Origin: Paraburkholderia sp. BL25I1N1
GTDB lineage: Bacteria > Pseudomonadota > Gammaproteobacteria > Burkholderiales > Burkholderiaceae
DNA: 64,000 nt
Assembly: GCF_003002025.1 (NCBI RefSeq)
Contig: NZ_PVZB01000015.1
Location: forward strand, 185,181-249,180
Direction: 5' to 3'
Within the stretch, counting starts at the first letter, position 1, and each line of letters starts with the position of its first letter. Of the stretch, positions 43,021-49,933 are shown piece after piece. The translations under genes and the position numbers were made by a program. The notes under the pieces are model-generated. The model saw only the letters and a list, made by a program, of their open reading frames with translations. It did not search any database and was not told the DNA's origin.

Positions 43021-44200
43021 GAGCGCTCTCCAGATTGCGACCGAACGGGTCTTCGACACGCACGATGTCGGCTTCACCCGGGTAGCCGCCTGATTGGACC
43101 TCGATCATTTCTCGCGGCGTCATGGCCAGCTTTTCGAGCCGATGCGCGATGCCGGGAGGAACATATGCCGACGGGTTTTTCGCCGCGAGCATGAAGCATT
43201 CCTCGCCGCGCGTGACCCGCATCACCGAATCCCGCGTGCTCTTTTCGGCGTGTCCCGCGACGAACGGCACGGCGACGCCTGCGAGCCGCGCGTCGGTGCC
43301 GATTCGCTCCATTACCGCCCAGTCGATCGAAGCGGACGGACACAGGGCCCACGCATCGCGGGACAGATGCAGCGTGCCGTCGCCATCCACCGTGGCATGC
43401 TCGAACGCGGCCGCGCAGGCCTCGGCGATTGCCGGCTGGCAGAGCGCGACGGCCGCGAGCCACACCGATGCGCGCGCCACGACCATACCGCTGTTCCACC
43501 AGTAATTGCCGGATGCGGCATAGCGTTCGGCCAGTTCGGGATCGGGCTTTTCGGCCAGCCGTTCGATGGCGCGGGCACCCCGCTTGCCGAGCGCCATTCC
43601 CGTACGGATATAGCTGTAGCCGGTTTCCGCGCGCTTGGGCGGCACGCCGAGCGTGACGATCGCGCCACGCGTCGCGTGCTCGAACGCCTCGGCGAGCGCC
43701 GCGCCGAACGCAACCTGATCGGCAATCAGGTAATCAGCAGGCAGCGCGACGATGAGCGGATCGTCGCCTTCCACAGCCGCCGCGCACGCGGCGAGCGCTG
43801 CAACGGTGAGCGCGGGCGCGGTATCGCGCGACATCGGTTCGAGCACCATGCGCACCGGCCGGCCCGGGCGTGCGAGCTGCTCCCCGGCTTCGCGCGTTTG
43901 CCGATGCAGGTCCTCGCAGCAGATCACCAGCGGCGCCGCAAAAGATCGCGCGATGGATGACGGTGTAGTGTGTTGCGCGACGACGAACGACGCGTCGAGA
44001 CGGCTCAGCATGGTTTCGAGCCGCGACCCATCGCCCGTGAGGTCGACCGAGCGTTTCGGATCGCGTTCGCGCGATAACGGCGACGATCGTGTGCCCGAGC
44101 CCTGTGCGAGAATCACCGGCTGCACGGATAAACGCGTGGCCGTTTCGCCGACGCCCCCGACCGACGCAAGCGGATTGCCTGGTTCTACGATGCGATTCAT
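42995..44200 (-). CDS. ManC-like (GDP-mannose pyrophosphorylase) protein, internally shortened
   Basis: 401 residues against about 480 in ManC/GMP-PMI. The nucleotidyltransferase signature survives in altered form (LAQGSGTRSSPLSRERDPKR, residues 31-50; usual LAGGSGTRLWPLSR...PK). The GYSYIRTG (194-201), EKPD and YWWNSGM motifs and the SIDWAVME (291-298) segment are present. The protein then jumps to a C-terminal isomerase-like part (RGEECFMLAAKNPSAYVPPGIAHRLEKLAMTP, IEVQSGGYPGEADIVRVEDPFGR). The expected GWSDVGSW region and the HHHRAEHWVVV metal-binding segment are missing, so activity is doubtful. It overlaps the flavin reductase start. Confidence 0.85.
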   Translation of the reverse strand: MNRIVEPGNPLASVGGVGETATRLSVQPVILAQGSGTRSSPLSRERDPKRSVDLTGDGSRLETMLSRLDASFVVAQHTTPSSIARSFAAPLVICCEDLHRQTREAGEQLARPGRPVRMVLEPMSRDTAPALTVAALAACAAAVEGDDPLIVALPADYLIADQVAFGAALAEAFEHATRGAIVTLGVPPKRAETGYSYIRTGMALGKRGARAIERLAEKPDPELAERYAASGNYWWNSGMVVARASVWLAAVALCQPAIAEACAAAFEHATVDGDGTLHLSRDAWALCPSASIDWAVMERIGTDARLAGVAVPFVAGHAEKSTRDSVMRVTRGEECFMLAAKNPSAYVPPGIAHRLEKLAMTPREMIEVQSGGYPGEADIVRVEDPFGRNLESAHARKAASR

Positions 44201-44302
44201 GTGCGGGTCCCCTATCCGGTCCAGCCGGCCCGGTTCATTGTTTTATGTTGTCGTGCGTACTGCCGTGCTCCGCCTACAGTCGTGCTTTCATCCCTGCCGT
44301 CG

Positions 44303-45136
44303 TCAGTCGAAGCGGCAGGCGGCGAGCGGCTTGTGCGCGATGAAGTGAAACCACCACGCGTCGCTCTCTTCCACTTCGTCGGGAATGCGATCGCCCGCGC
44401 TACTGCCGAACACGGCGTCGATCTGCAAGCCGACCTGCGCCAGTTGCCGGCGCTGCTCCCGCAGCGTCGTGTAGACGATCACAATGCCGAAGTTGTGAGC
44501 CGCGGCAGTCTTCACCGCGTAGCCGCCGTAGTCATGATTCAGCTTCACGTTGCGCAGATAGTTCAGCGTGCCGAGCTGGAAGCGTCGCATGGAGCGCAGC
44601 GTGCGCCAGCCGAGTCTCAGCGGATTGAACGAAAATTGCGGCAGCAGTTGCCAGATATTCTCGCGGTAGCCGGGGCCGCCGCGGTTGTGCGACGAAAACA
44701 GCACGTACCCGCCGGGCCGCACCACGCGATACATCTCTTCGAGAATCTTCACGCGATCGTCGTAGTCGACGCAGTCGATACCATTCCAGCTGAACTCGGC
44801 GAGCGCGTAATGATCCGAAGGCAGCTCGGACATGTCGCGCGCGTCCATATGCCGAAGGTCGCGTTCGGGATAGCGCGCCTTAGCGAGATCGAGCAGTTTC
44901 TGGGTGTAGTCGACGCCGATATAGTCGGCGGAGATGGCCGTCATCAGCGGAATCGTGCGGCCAGCGCCGATCCCGATATCGAGTAAGGGCTGGCCCGCGC
45001 AACGCGGTGCGAGCCAATTGAATGCGGCCTGCTCGCCGGGGTCGGAGTAGGTTTTACCGAACGTCATCACGCGTTCGGCATCAGACGAATTCCATGCGAC
45101 TCGGTTGACACGATCCAACTTGGATTGACTGTTCAC
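44303..45136 (-). CDS. Class I SAM-dependent methyltransferase
   Basis: 277 residues. Motif I is LLDIGIGAGRTIPLM, motif II is DYIGVDYTQKLLDLA, and DLRHMDARDMSEL holds the adenine-binding Asp; the C-terminal MYRVVRPGGYVLFSSHN is motif VI-like. The GTG at 45136 follows AGGGGAGCG and is the likely start. Substrate unknown. It is the first gene of a probable unit with the ManC-like and flavin reductase genes. Confidence 0.88.
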   Translation of the reverse strand: MNSQSKLDRVNRVAWNSSDAERVMTFGKTYSDPGEQAAFNWLAPRCAGQPLLDIGIGAGRTIPLMTAISADYIGVDYTQKLLDLAKARYPERDLRHMDARDMSELPSDHYALAEFSWNGIDCVDYDDRVKILEEMYRVVRPGGYVLFSSHNRGGPGYRENIWQLLPQFSFNPLRLGWRTLRSMRRFQLGTLNYLRNVKLNHDYGGYAVKTAAAHNFGIVIVYTTLREQRRQLAQVGLQIDAVFGSSAGDRIPDEVEESDAWWFHFIAHKPLAACRFD

Positions 45137-45352
45137 AAACGCTCCCCTTAAGCGTATGTGCGCTGGGACAATCCTTGCGCATGCATTACGCTTTCCCCGA
45201 ATAAACGAAACCTGCGCGAACGCTTTCAAGCCATTACAACAAACGCTGCATGATCGATATGTACGTCCCGCCACATTGTCTCGGAGTCCGACGCAAAGGC
45301 GAATGGACGTCGTACACGTCGGCGCTGCCGGGCGCGGGGAGCATCCACGCGA

Positions 45353-45886
45353 TCACAGCATTTCGAACGTATTGACAAGCACCGCGCTGTCGCGCTCACG
45401 GCGCCGTCCGCCGAAAAGCGGCTGACTGCCGCGCACCGGGCGTGTAAGGCCAATGAAGGGCACGCCATGTTCGAGATAGGGCCCTTCTGTCTTGCGAAAA
45501 CCGAATTGCTCATAGAAACCGCGCAGACCGAGCGGCGCGCTGACACGCACGGCATGCCCCGGCCAACGGTCGGCAATCGCCTGCAACACGCGTTCGAGCA
45601 ATAGTTCGGCGGTGCCGTCGCCGCGCCGCAGCGGGCTCGTCAGTACCTTGTCGATGGTGATCTCCGGATCTTCCGCGTCGCCGGGTTGCAGGCGCGCGTA
45701 GGCCAGAATCGGCATGGGCCGCGACATGTCCTCCACCGCGAACACATGCAGCGCGTTTTCATCCCGGCCATCGGCGTCGAGACAAACGTGCGACTGTTCG
45801 ACCACGAACACCGCGCTGCGCGCACGCAAGACCAGATACAACTCGCGCGCCGAAAGCTGATCGAATTCCAGCGTTTTCCAGTTCAT
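45353..45886 (-). CDS. GNAT acetyltransferase, ElaA-like
   Basis: 177 residues. ElaA pattern: FDQLSARELYLVLRARSAVFVVEQSHVCLDADGRDENALHV, then LAYARLQPG, KVLTSPLRRGDGTAELLLERVL and the C-terminal GFYEQFGFRKTEGPYLEHGVPFIGL. GNAT enzymes transfer acetyl from acetyl-CoA; ElaA targets are unknown. It is the last minus-strand gene before the carrier-protein operon, divergent from it. Confidence 0.92.
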   Translation of the reverse strand: MNWKTLEFDQLSARELYLVLRARSAVFVVEQSHVCLDADGRDENALHVFAVEDMSRPMPILAYARLQPGDAEDPEITIDKVLTSPLRRGDGTAELLLERVLQAIADRWPGHAVRVSAPLGLRGFYEQFGFRKTEGPYLEHGVPFIGLTRPVRGSQPLFGGRRRERDSAVLVNTFEML

Positions 45887-46231
45887 CGCCTTCCCCAGCA
45901 GTCAATAAGTTCAACGACGCCGAGCACCGCGCGCCGGCTTTGACGGCCTCGCTGCATGGGCTGGCCCGTTGTGATGGCTACACGGTACGTCCGTGAATCG
46001 CGCGTTTCCGTGCGCCATCGCACTGACGCTGGGCTTTGACAATTCTTAAATACGGACGTCGGGGCACGGCATCACGGCACGCCGCCAGTAACCGCACGCG
46101 GTCAATCTGAACGCGCCGCGCCCGGCACAAGGACCACGCTGGCATGCGTTGTGACAATGGACACAAAAAACGATCACGTGCGATCGATGTCCGCACCATC
46201 CGAGAACGTTGAACAACTAGGGGACCACATC
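45887..46231. promoter_or_regulatory. Divergent promoter region ahead of the carrier-protein operon
   Basis: 345 bp between the GNAT gene and the carrier-protein gene. A TTGACA lies at 46036-46041, but I see no good -10 at 16-18 bp. An earlier GTG at 46151 could extend the carrier protein by 27 residues, but the GGGGA before 46232 and the family N-terminus favour the later start. No other gene is supported. Confidence 0.45.
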
Positions 46232-46483
46232 ATGAAAAACGCCTTGCGCCGCATCCTTTCAGAATCCGCTCGCCTGGACGTCCCGGCGCAAACGCTGGCC
46301 GACGACGCCGACCTCTACGCCGCGGGTCTCTCCTCACTCGCGACCGTGCATCTGATGCTGGCAATCGAAGACGAATTCGGCATTGAGATTCCGGACCGTC
46401 TGTTGACGCGGCGCCTGTTCTCCAGCATCGATTCGATGGCCGCGGCAATCACCGAGCTGCAACAGGCGAAGGCGGCAGCATGA
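46232..46483 (+). CDS. Acyl/peptidyl carrier protein
   Basis: 83 residues. A four-helix carrier protein that holds substrates on a phosphopantetheine arm. The attachment serine is Ser35 in DLYAAGLSSLATVHLML (usual GLDSL; here Ser replaces Asp before the active Ser). Helix III ends in ESIDSMAAAI-like SSIDSMAAAITEL. GGGGA lies 9 bases before the ATG. Its stop overlaps the next ATG (ATGA), so it is coupled to the dehydrogenase gene. Paired with the carrier-protein ligase two genes on, it is the probable substrate of that enzyme rather than the fatty-acid ACP. Confidence 0.93.
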   Translation: MKNALRRILSESARLDVPAQTLADDADLYAAGLSSLATVHLMLAIEDEFGIEIPDRLLTRRLFSSIDSMAAAITELQQAKAAA

Positions 46484-47766
46484 ACGCCCCGCTGCTGGAT
46501 GCGGCGGCAGAGCCCGCCTCTAGGCACGCGCACAATGCGGCGGAAGGCGCCGACACGGCGCTCGGCTTGACCGCTGTCGAAACCGAGCCCGGCTGGCGCG
46601 CGGCCGCGCAACGCTGTGCGGCGGTGGCCGCGCAATTCGCGGACTCCGTGGATCGCGAAGCGCGCTTTCCGAGCGAAGCGTTCGAGGCGCTCAAGCGCGA
46701 GTGCCTGCTCTCGGTGCTGGTGCCGGCCGAGTTCGGCGGCGCCGGCCTGTCGCTCGCTGACGTCGGCGCGATTTGCGAAACGCTCGCGCAAGGCTGCGCC
46801 TCCACCGCGATGGTGTACGCGATGCACCAGATCCAGGTGGCGTGTATCGAGGCGCATGGCAGCGATGCGGTATGGCATCGACAGTTGCTCGTGCAACTGG
46901 TCAAGCAGCAGTGGCTGCTGGCGTCGGCGACTTCCGAGGAAACCATCGGCGGCAATATGCGCACCAGCGCCTGCTCGGTCGAGCTCGACGGTGCGCGCTT
47001 TCGCATCGAAAAGCTCGCACCGACGATTTCGTATGGCGCGCACGCCGACGGCATTCTCGTCACCGCCCGCCGCACCGCTGAATCGGCGGCCGCCGACCAG
47101 GTGCTGATCGTCGCGTTGCGCGCCGATACGCAACTGGAAAAGCGCGGCGGCTGGGATTCGATGGGAATGCGCGGCACCTGCAGCGAGGGCTTCCGGCTCG
47201 TCGCCACGGGTCTGGCCGAACAGATCCTGCCCACGCCGTTCGCCGAGATCGCCGATCAAACCATGCTGCCGGTCTCGCACACGCTGTGGGCCTCGGTCTG
47301 GACCGGCGTGGCCGCCGACGCGGTGAATCGCGCGAAAGCGTTCTTCCGTGCCCAGGCGCGTGCGAAGCCAGGCGTGGTTCCGCCGGCCGGTTTGCGCCTC
47401 GCTGAAGCGGTCGGTCTGCTGCAGATGATGCAGGCGCGCCTCGCGGTCGCGCTGGAGGCGGCGCGCACCGCTCATCACGCGCGTAACGGCGGCTCGCAAG
47501 CCGATGCGCCGCTCGCGGCCATGCTCGGCTTCGCCTCCGACATGAACACGCTGAAGACGAGCATCTCCACCACCGCGTTGCAGGTCGTGCACGAAGTGCT
47601 GATGATCTGCGGCATGGCGGGCTACAAGAACGGCACGCCGTACAGCGTCGGGCGCCATTTGCGCGACCTGCATTCGGCGCCGCTGATGATCAATAACGAC
47701 CGCATCGCGCAGAACACCGCGAGCCTGTTGCTCGCGCAACGACCTGCCGCCCCGGGGAGAGCCTGA
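46480..47766 (+). CDS. Acyl-CoA dehydrogenase-like flavoprotein
   Basis: 428 residues with the three-domain acyl-CoA dehydrogenase fold. The N-terminal helical part includes FEALKRECLLSVLVPAEFGGAGLSLADVGAICETLAQGCASTAMVYAMHQIQ; the middle beta domain has the flavin-region TSEETIGGNMRTSACSVELDGARFRIEKLAPTISYGAHADGILV, and the C-terminal helices include ALQVVHEVLMICGMAGYKNGTPYSVGRHLRDLHSAPLMINNDRI. A clear catalytic Glu is not obvious at the usual place. Coupling to a carrier protein and its ligase suggests it oxidises an aminoacyl-S-carrier thioester, as prolyl-carrier dehydrogenases do in pyrrole pathways; this is inference. Confidence 0.9.
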   Translation: MNAPLLDAAAEPASRHAHNAAEGADTALGLTAVETEPGWRAAAQRCAAVAAQFADSVDREARFPSEAFEALKRECLLSVLVPAEFGGAGLSLADVGAICETLAQGCASTAMVYAMHQIQVACIEAHGSDAVWHRQLLVQLVKQQWLLASATSEETIGGNMRTSACSVELDGARFRIEKLAPTISYGAHADGILVTARRTAESAAADQVLIVALRADTQLEKRGGWDSMGMRGTCSEGFRLVATGLAEQILPTPFAEIADQTMLPVSHTLWASVWTGVAADAVNRAKAFFRAQARAKPGVVPPAGLRLAEAVGLLQMMQARLAVALEAARTAHHARNGGSQADAPLAAMLGFASDMNTLKTSISTTALQVVHEVLMICGMAGYKNGTPYSVGRHLRDLHSAPLMINNDRIAQNTASLLLAQRPAAPGRA

Positions 47767-47767
47767 T

Positions 47768-48832
47768 ATGAACACGATGACCGATACCGCCGCCCTTGCC
47801 GCCGCTGCTCAGGCAGCCGAAGCGCCGAGCTTTCGCGATGAACTGCTGGCCGCGGGCCTGTTGATCGACACCGGCGAAAACGGCCTGTATGGCCGCAGCC
47901 AGATTTTCGAAGACGTGGTGGACCGGCTGAACGTGGCGATCACGCATCTGGGCGCGGACCAGCAGCCCGAACTGCTGCGCTTTCCGCCCGCCATGCGCCG
48001 CACCGACTTCGAAGACAGCGAGTATCTGAAGAGCTTCCCGAATCTGGCCGGCACCATCCACTCGTTCTGCGGCAACGACATGGGCCACCAGCGTCTGTTG
48101 CGAGCGCTCGACGACGCCATGACCGAACGCGACGACGACCGCGCCGACGACTGGATGGCGCAGCAGAAACCGACCCGAGTGGTGCTCACGCCGGCCGCCT
48201 GCTATCCGATCTATCCGGTGATGGCGCGGCGCGGTCCGTTGCCCGCCAACGGCCGCACGATCGATGTGCTGTCGTATTGCTTCCGTCACGAACCGTCGCT
48301 CGATCCGGGCCGCATGCAGATGTTCCGCCAGCGTGAATACGTGCGCCTCGGCAACGCGGAACAGGTCATGGCGTTCCGGCAGATGTGGATCGATCGCGGC
48401 TCGCTGCTCATCAATCTGTTGCAATTGCCGGTCGAAGTGGATCTCGCCAACGACCCGTTCTTCGGCCGCGGCGGCAAGATCGTCGCCGATAGCCAGCGCG
48501 CCCAGGCGCTCAAGTTCGAACTGCTGATCCCGGTCGCCGATCCGCGCGGCAAGACCGCCTGCCTGTCCTTCAACTATCACATGGAACACTTCGGCGCGAT
48601 CTGGAAGATCCAGTGCGAAGACAGCACGATCGCGCATACGGGCTGCGTCGGTTTCGGCATGGAGCGGATCACGCTCGCGCTATTCCGTCATCATGGGCTC
48701 GACGTGAACGCGTGGCCGGACGACGTGCGCGCGCTGCTGTGGGGCGATACCGAAGCGCGCGTGGCGCATGGCATGGAAACCATGCAAACGGCGTCCACCG
48801 AAACGCGGCAAGGTTCCGGAGAGCGCGTATGA
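47768..48832 (+). CDS. Amino acid:[carrier protein] ligase (class II aaRS-like)
   Basis: 354 residues. It resembles the catalytic core of atypical seryl-tRNA synthetases but lacks a tRNA-binding domain. Class II motif 2 is CFRHEPSLDPGRMQMFRQREY (residues 171-191), and motif 3 is GFGMERITLALF (295-306). Probable zinc ligands are Cys145 (TPAACYPIYP), Glu190 and Cys293 (HTGCVGFGM); the spacing agrees with what I recall for the Bradyrhizobium enzyme. Members of this family activate Gly or Ala with ATP and load it on the phosphopantetheine of a neighbouring carrier protein. The start is 1 bp past the dehydrogenase stop; its stop overlaps the DUF1839 start (ATGA). Confidence 0.92.
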   Translation: MNTMTDTAALAAAAQAAEAPSFRDELLAAGLLIDTGENGLYGRSQIFEDVVDRLNVAITHLGADQQPELLRFPPAMRRTDFEDSEYLKSFPNLAGTIHSFCGNDMGHQRLLRALDDAMTERDDDRADDWMAQQKPTRVVLTPAACYPIYPVMARRGPLPANGRTIDVLSYCFRHEPSLDPGRMQMFRQREYVRLGNAEQVMAFRQMWIDRGSLLINLLQLPVEVDLANDPFFGRGGKIVADSQRAQALKFELLIPVADPRGKTACLSFNYHMEHFGAIWKIQCEDSTIAHTGCVGFGMERITLALFRHHGLDVNAWPDDVRALLWGDTEARVAHGMETMQTASTETRQGSGERV

Positions 48833-49893
48833 ATCCGTCTCTCACACCGGCGCCAAACGGCGCGAATGGCGCGTTTACGCTGAACCGCCACGTCGATCTG
48901 CCCGCCACGGGGGGCGCGGTTTCCGCTCCCGCAACGCGTTTGCGCGAGCATGCACCGCATGCGCTGCATCAGGGCGAGCGCGTATGGCAGGAGACCAACT
49001 GCTACGTCGATCTGTGGATCGAACTGCTGCACGGCTTCGGACTCGAGCCGCGCGCGGCGCTCGGCTTTACCGTCACGCAGGATTTCGAAGGCGACCAGTT
49101 CACGTTCTTCAAGTTTCCGCTCGAAGACCTCGAACGGCTCTACGGTACGCAGGTGCAGGAACTGGCCATCTACGATTCGCTCGAAGCACGCGTGCTCGCG
49201 CAGACTTTGCGCGGCCATACCGTGCTGGTGGAAGTGGACGGCTACTACCTGCCGAATACGCGCGCCACGTCGTACCGGCGCGAGCATCCGAAGACCACGG
49301 TGGGCATCGACTTCATCGATCCGGACGCGCGCCGTCTCGGCTACTTCCATAACACCGGCTATCACCTGCTCGACGGTGAAGACTACGACGGCGTGTTCCG
49401 CAAGCTGCCGCAGTTCCAGCAGCAGGCCGATCTGCTGTTTCCGTATGTGGAGTTTGCCAAGCAGTCGCGGCCTGCACTGGAAGGCACAGCGCTCGCCGAA
49501 GCGTCGGCAGAATTGCTGCGCGCGCACTTGCACCGCCGGCCGCTCAGCAATCCGATTGCGCAGTGGCGTGTCGCCTTTCCCGCGCATCTCGAGACGTTGC
49601 TCGAGCGCGGCGAAAAGTTCTTCCACCCGTACTCGTTCAACCTGATGCGGCAGCTCGGCGCGAACTTCGAGTTTCTCTCGAAGTATCTGACGTGGCTCTC
49701 CGCGCAAGGCTTCGAGGTGCCGGCGTCGATTCCGGCAGCGGCGCAGAGCATCGCGTCGGAGTCGATGGTGATGCAGTTCCGGCTCGTGCGGGCAATTACC
49801 CGCGGGCGCCGAGATCTGTGCGAAGACTGCTTTGACGTGATCGAAAGCGCTTACGAAAAGACGCTGCCGCCGCTCGCCGCGCTCGTGCTGTAA
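48829..49893 (+). CDS. DUF1839 family protein
   Basis: 354 residues. The conserved body covers HQGERVWQETNCYVDLWIELLHGFGLEPRAALGFTVTQDFEGDQFTFFKFPLEDLERLYGTQVQEL, VEVDGYYLPNTRATSYRREHPKTTVGIDFIDPDARRLGYFHNTGYHLLDGEDY and a helical C-terminus (FFHPYSFNLMRQLGANFEFLSKYL). The Cys-His-rich first part (NCYVDLW) recalls peptidase-like Cys/His arrangements such as papain-like or C39 folds; this is only a guess. It is co-encoded with aminoacyl-carrier genes and may take or transfer the aminoacyl group. No established function. Confidence 0.88.
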   Translation: MNPSLTPAPNGANGAFTLNRHVDLPATGGAVSAPATRLREHAPHALHQGERVWQETNCYVDLWIELLHGFGLEPRAALGFTVTQDFEGDQFTFFKFPLEDLERLYGTQVQELAIYDSLEARVLAQTLRGHTVLVEVDGYYLPNTRATSYRREHPKTTVGIDFIDPDARRLGYFHNTGYHLLDGEDYDGVFRKLPQFQQQADLLFPYVEFAKQSRPALEGTALAEASAELLRAHLHRRPLSNPIAQWRVAFPAHLETLLERGEKFFHPYSFNLMRQLGANFEFLSKYLTWLSAQGFEVPASIPAAAQSIASESMVMQFRLVRAITRGRRDLCEDCFDVIESAYEKTLPPLAALVL

Positions 49894-49933
49894 CAGGCCT
49901 TGCGCGGCGTCGCGGACTTCTCGGGGACTTGCC

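Noticed and set aside
46315..47775. 486-codon minus-strand frame over the dehydrogenase
   Set aside because: No family features; an antisense artefact.
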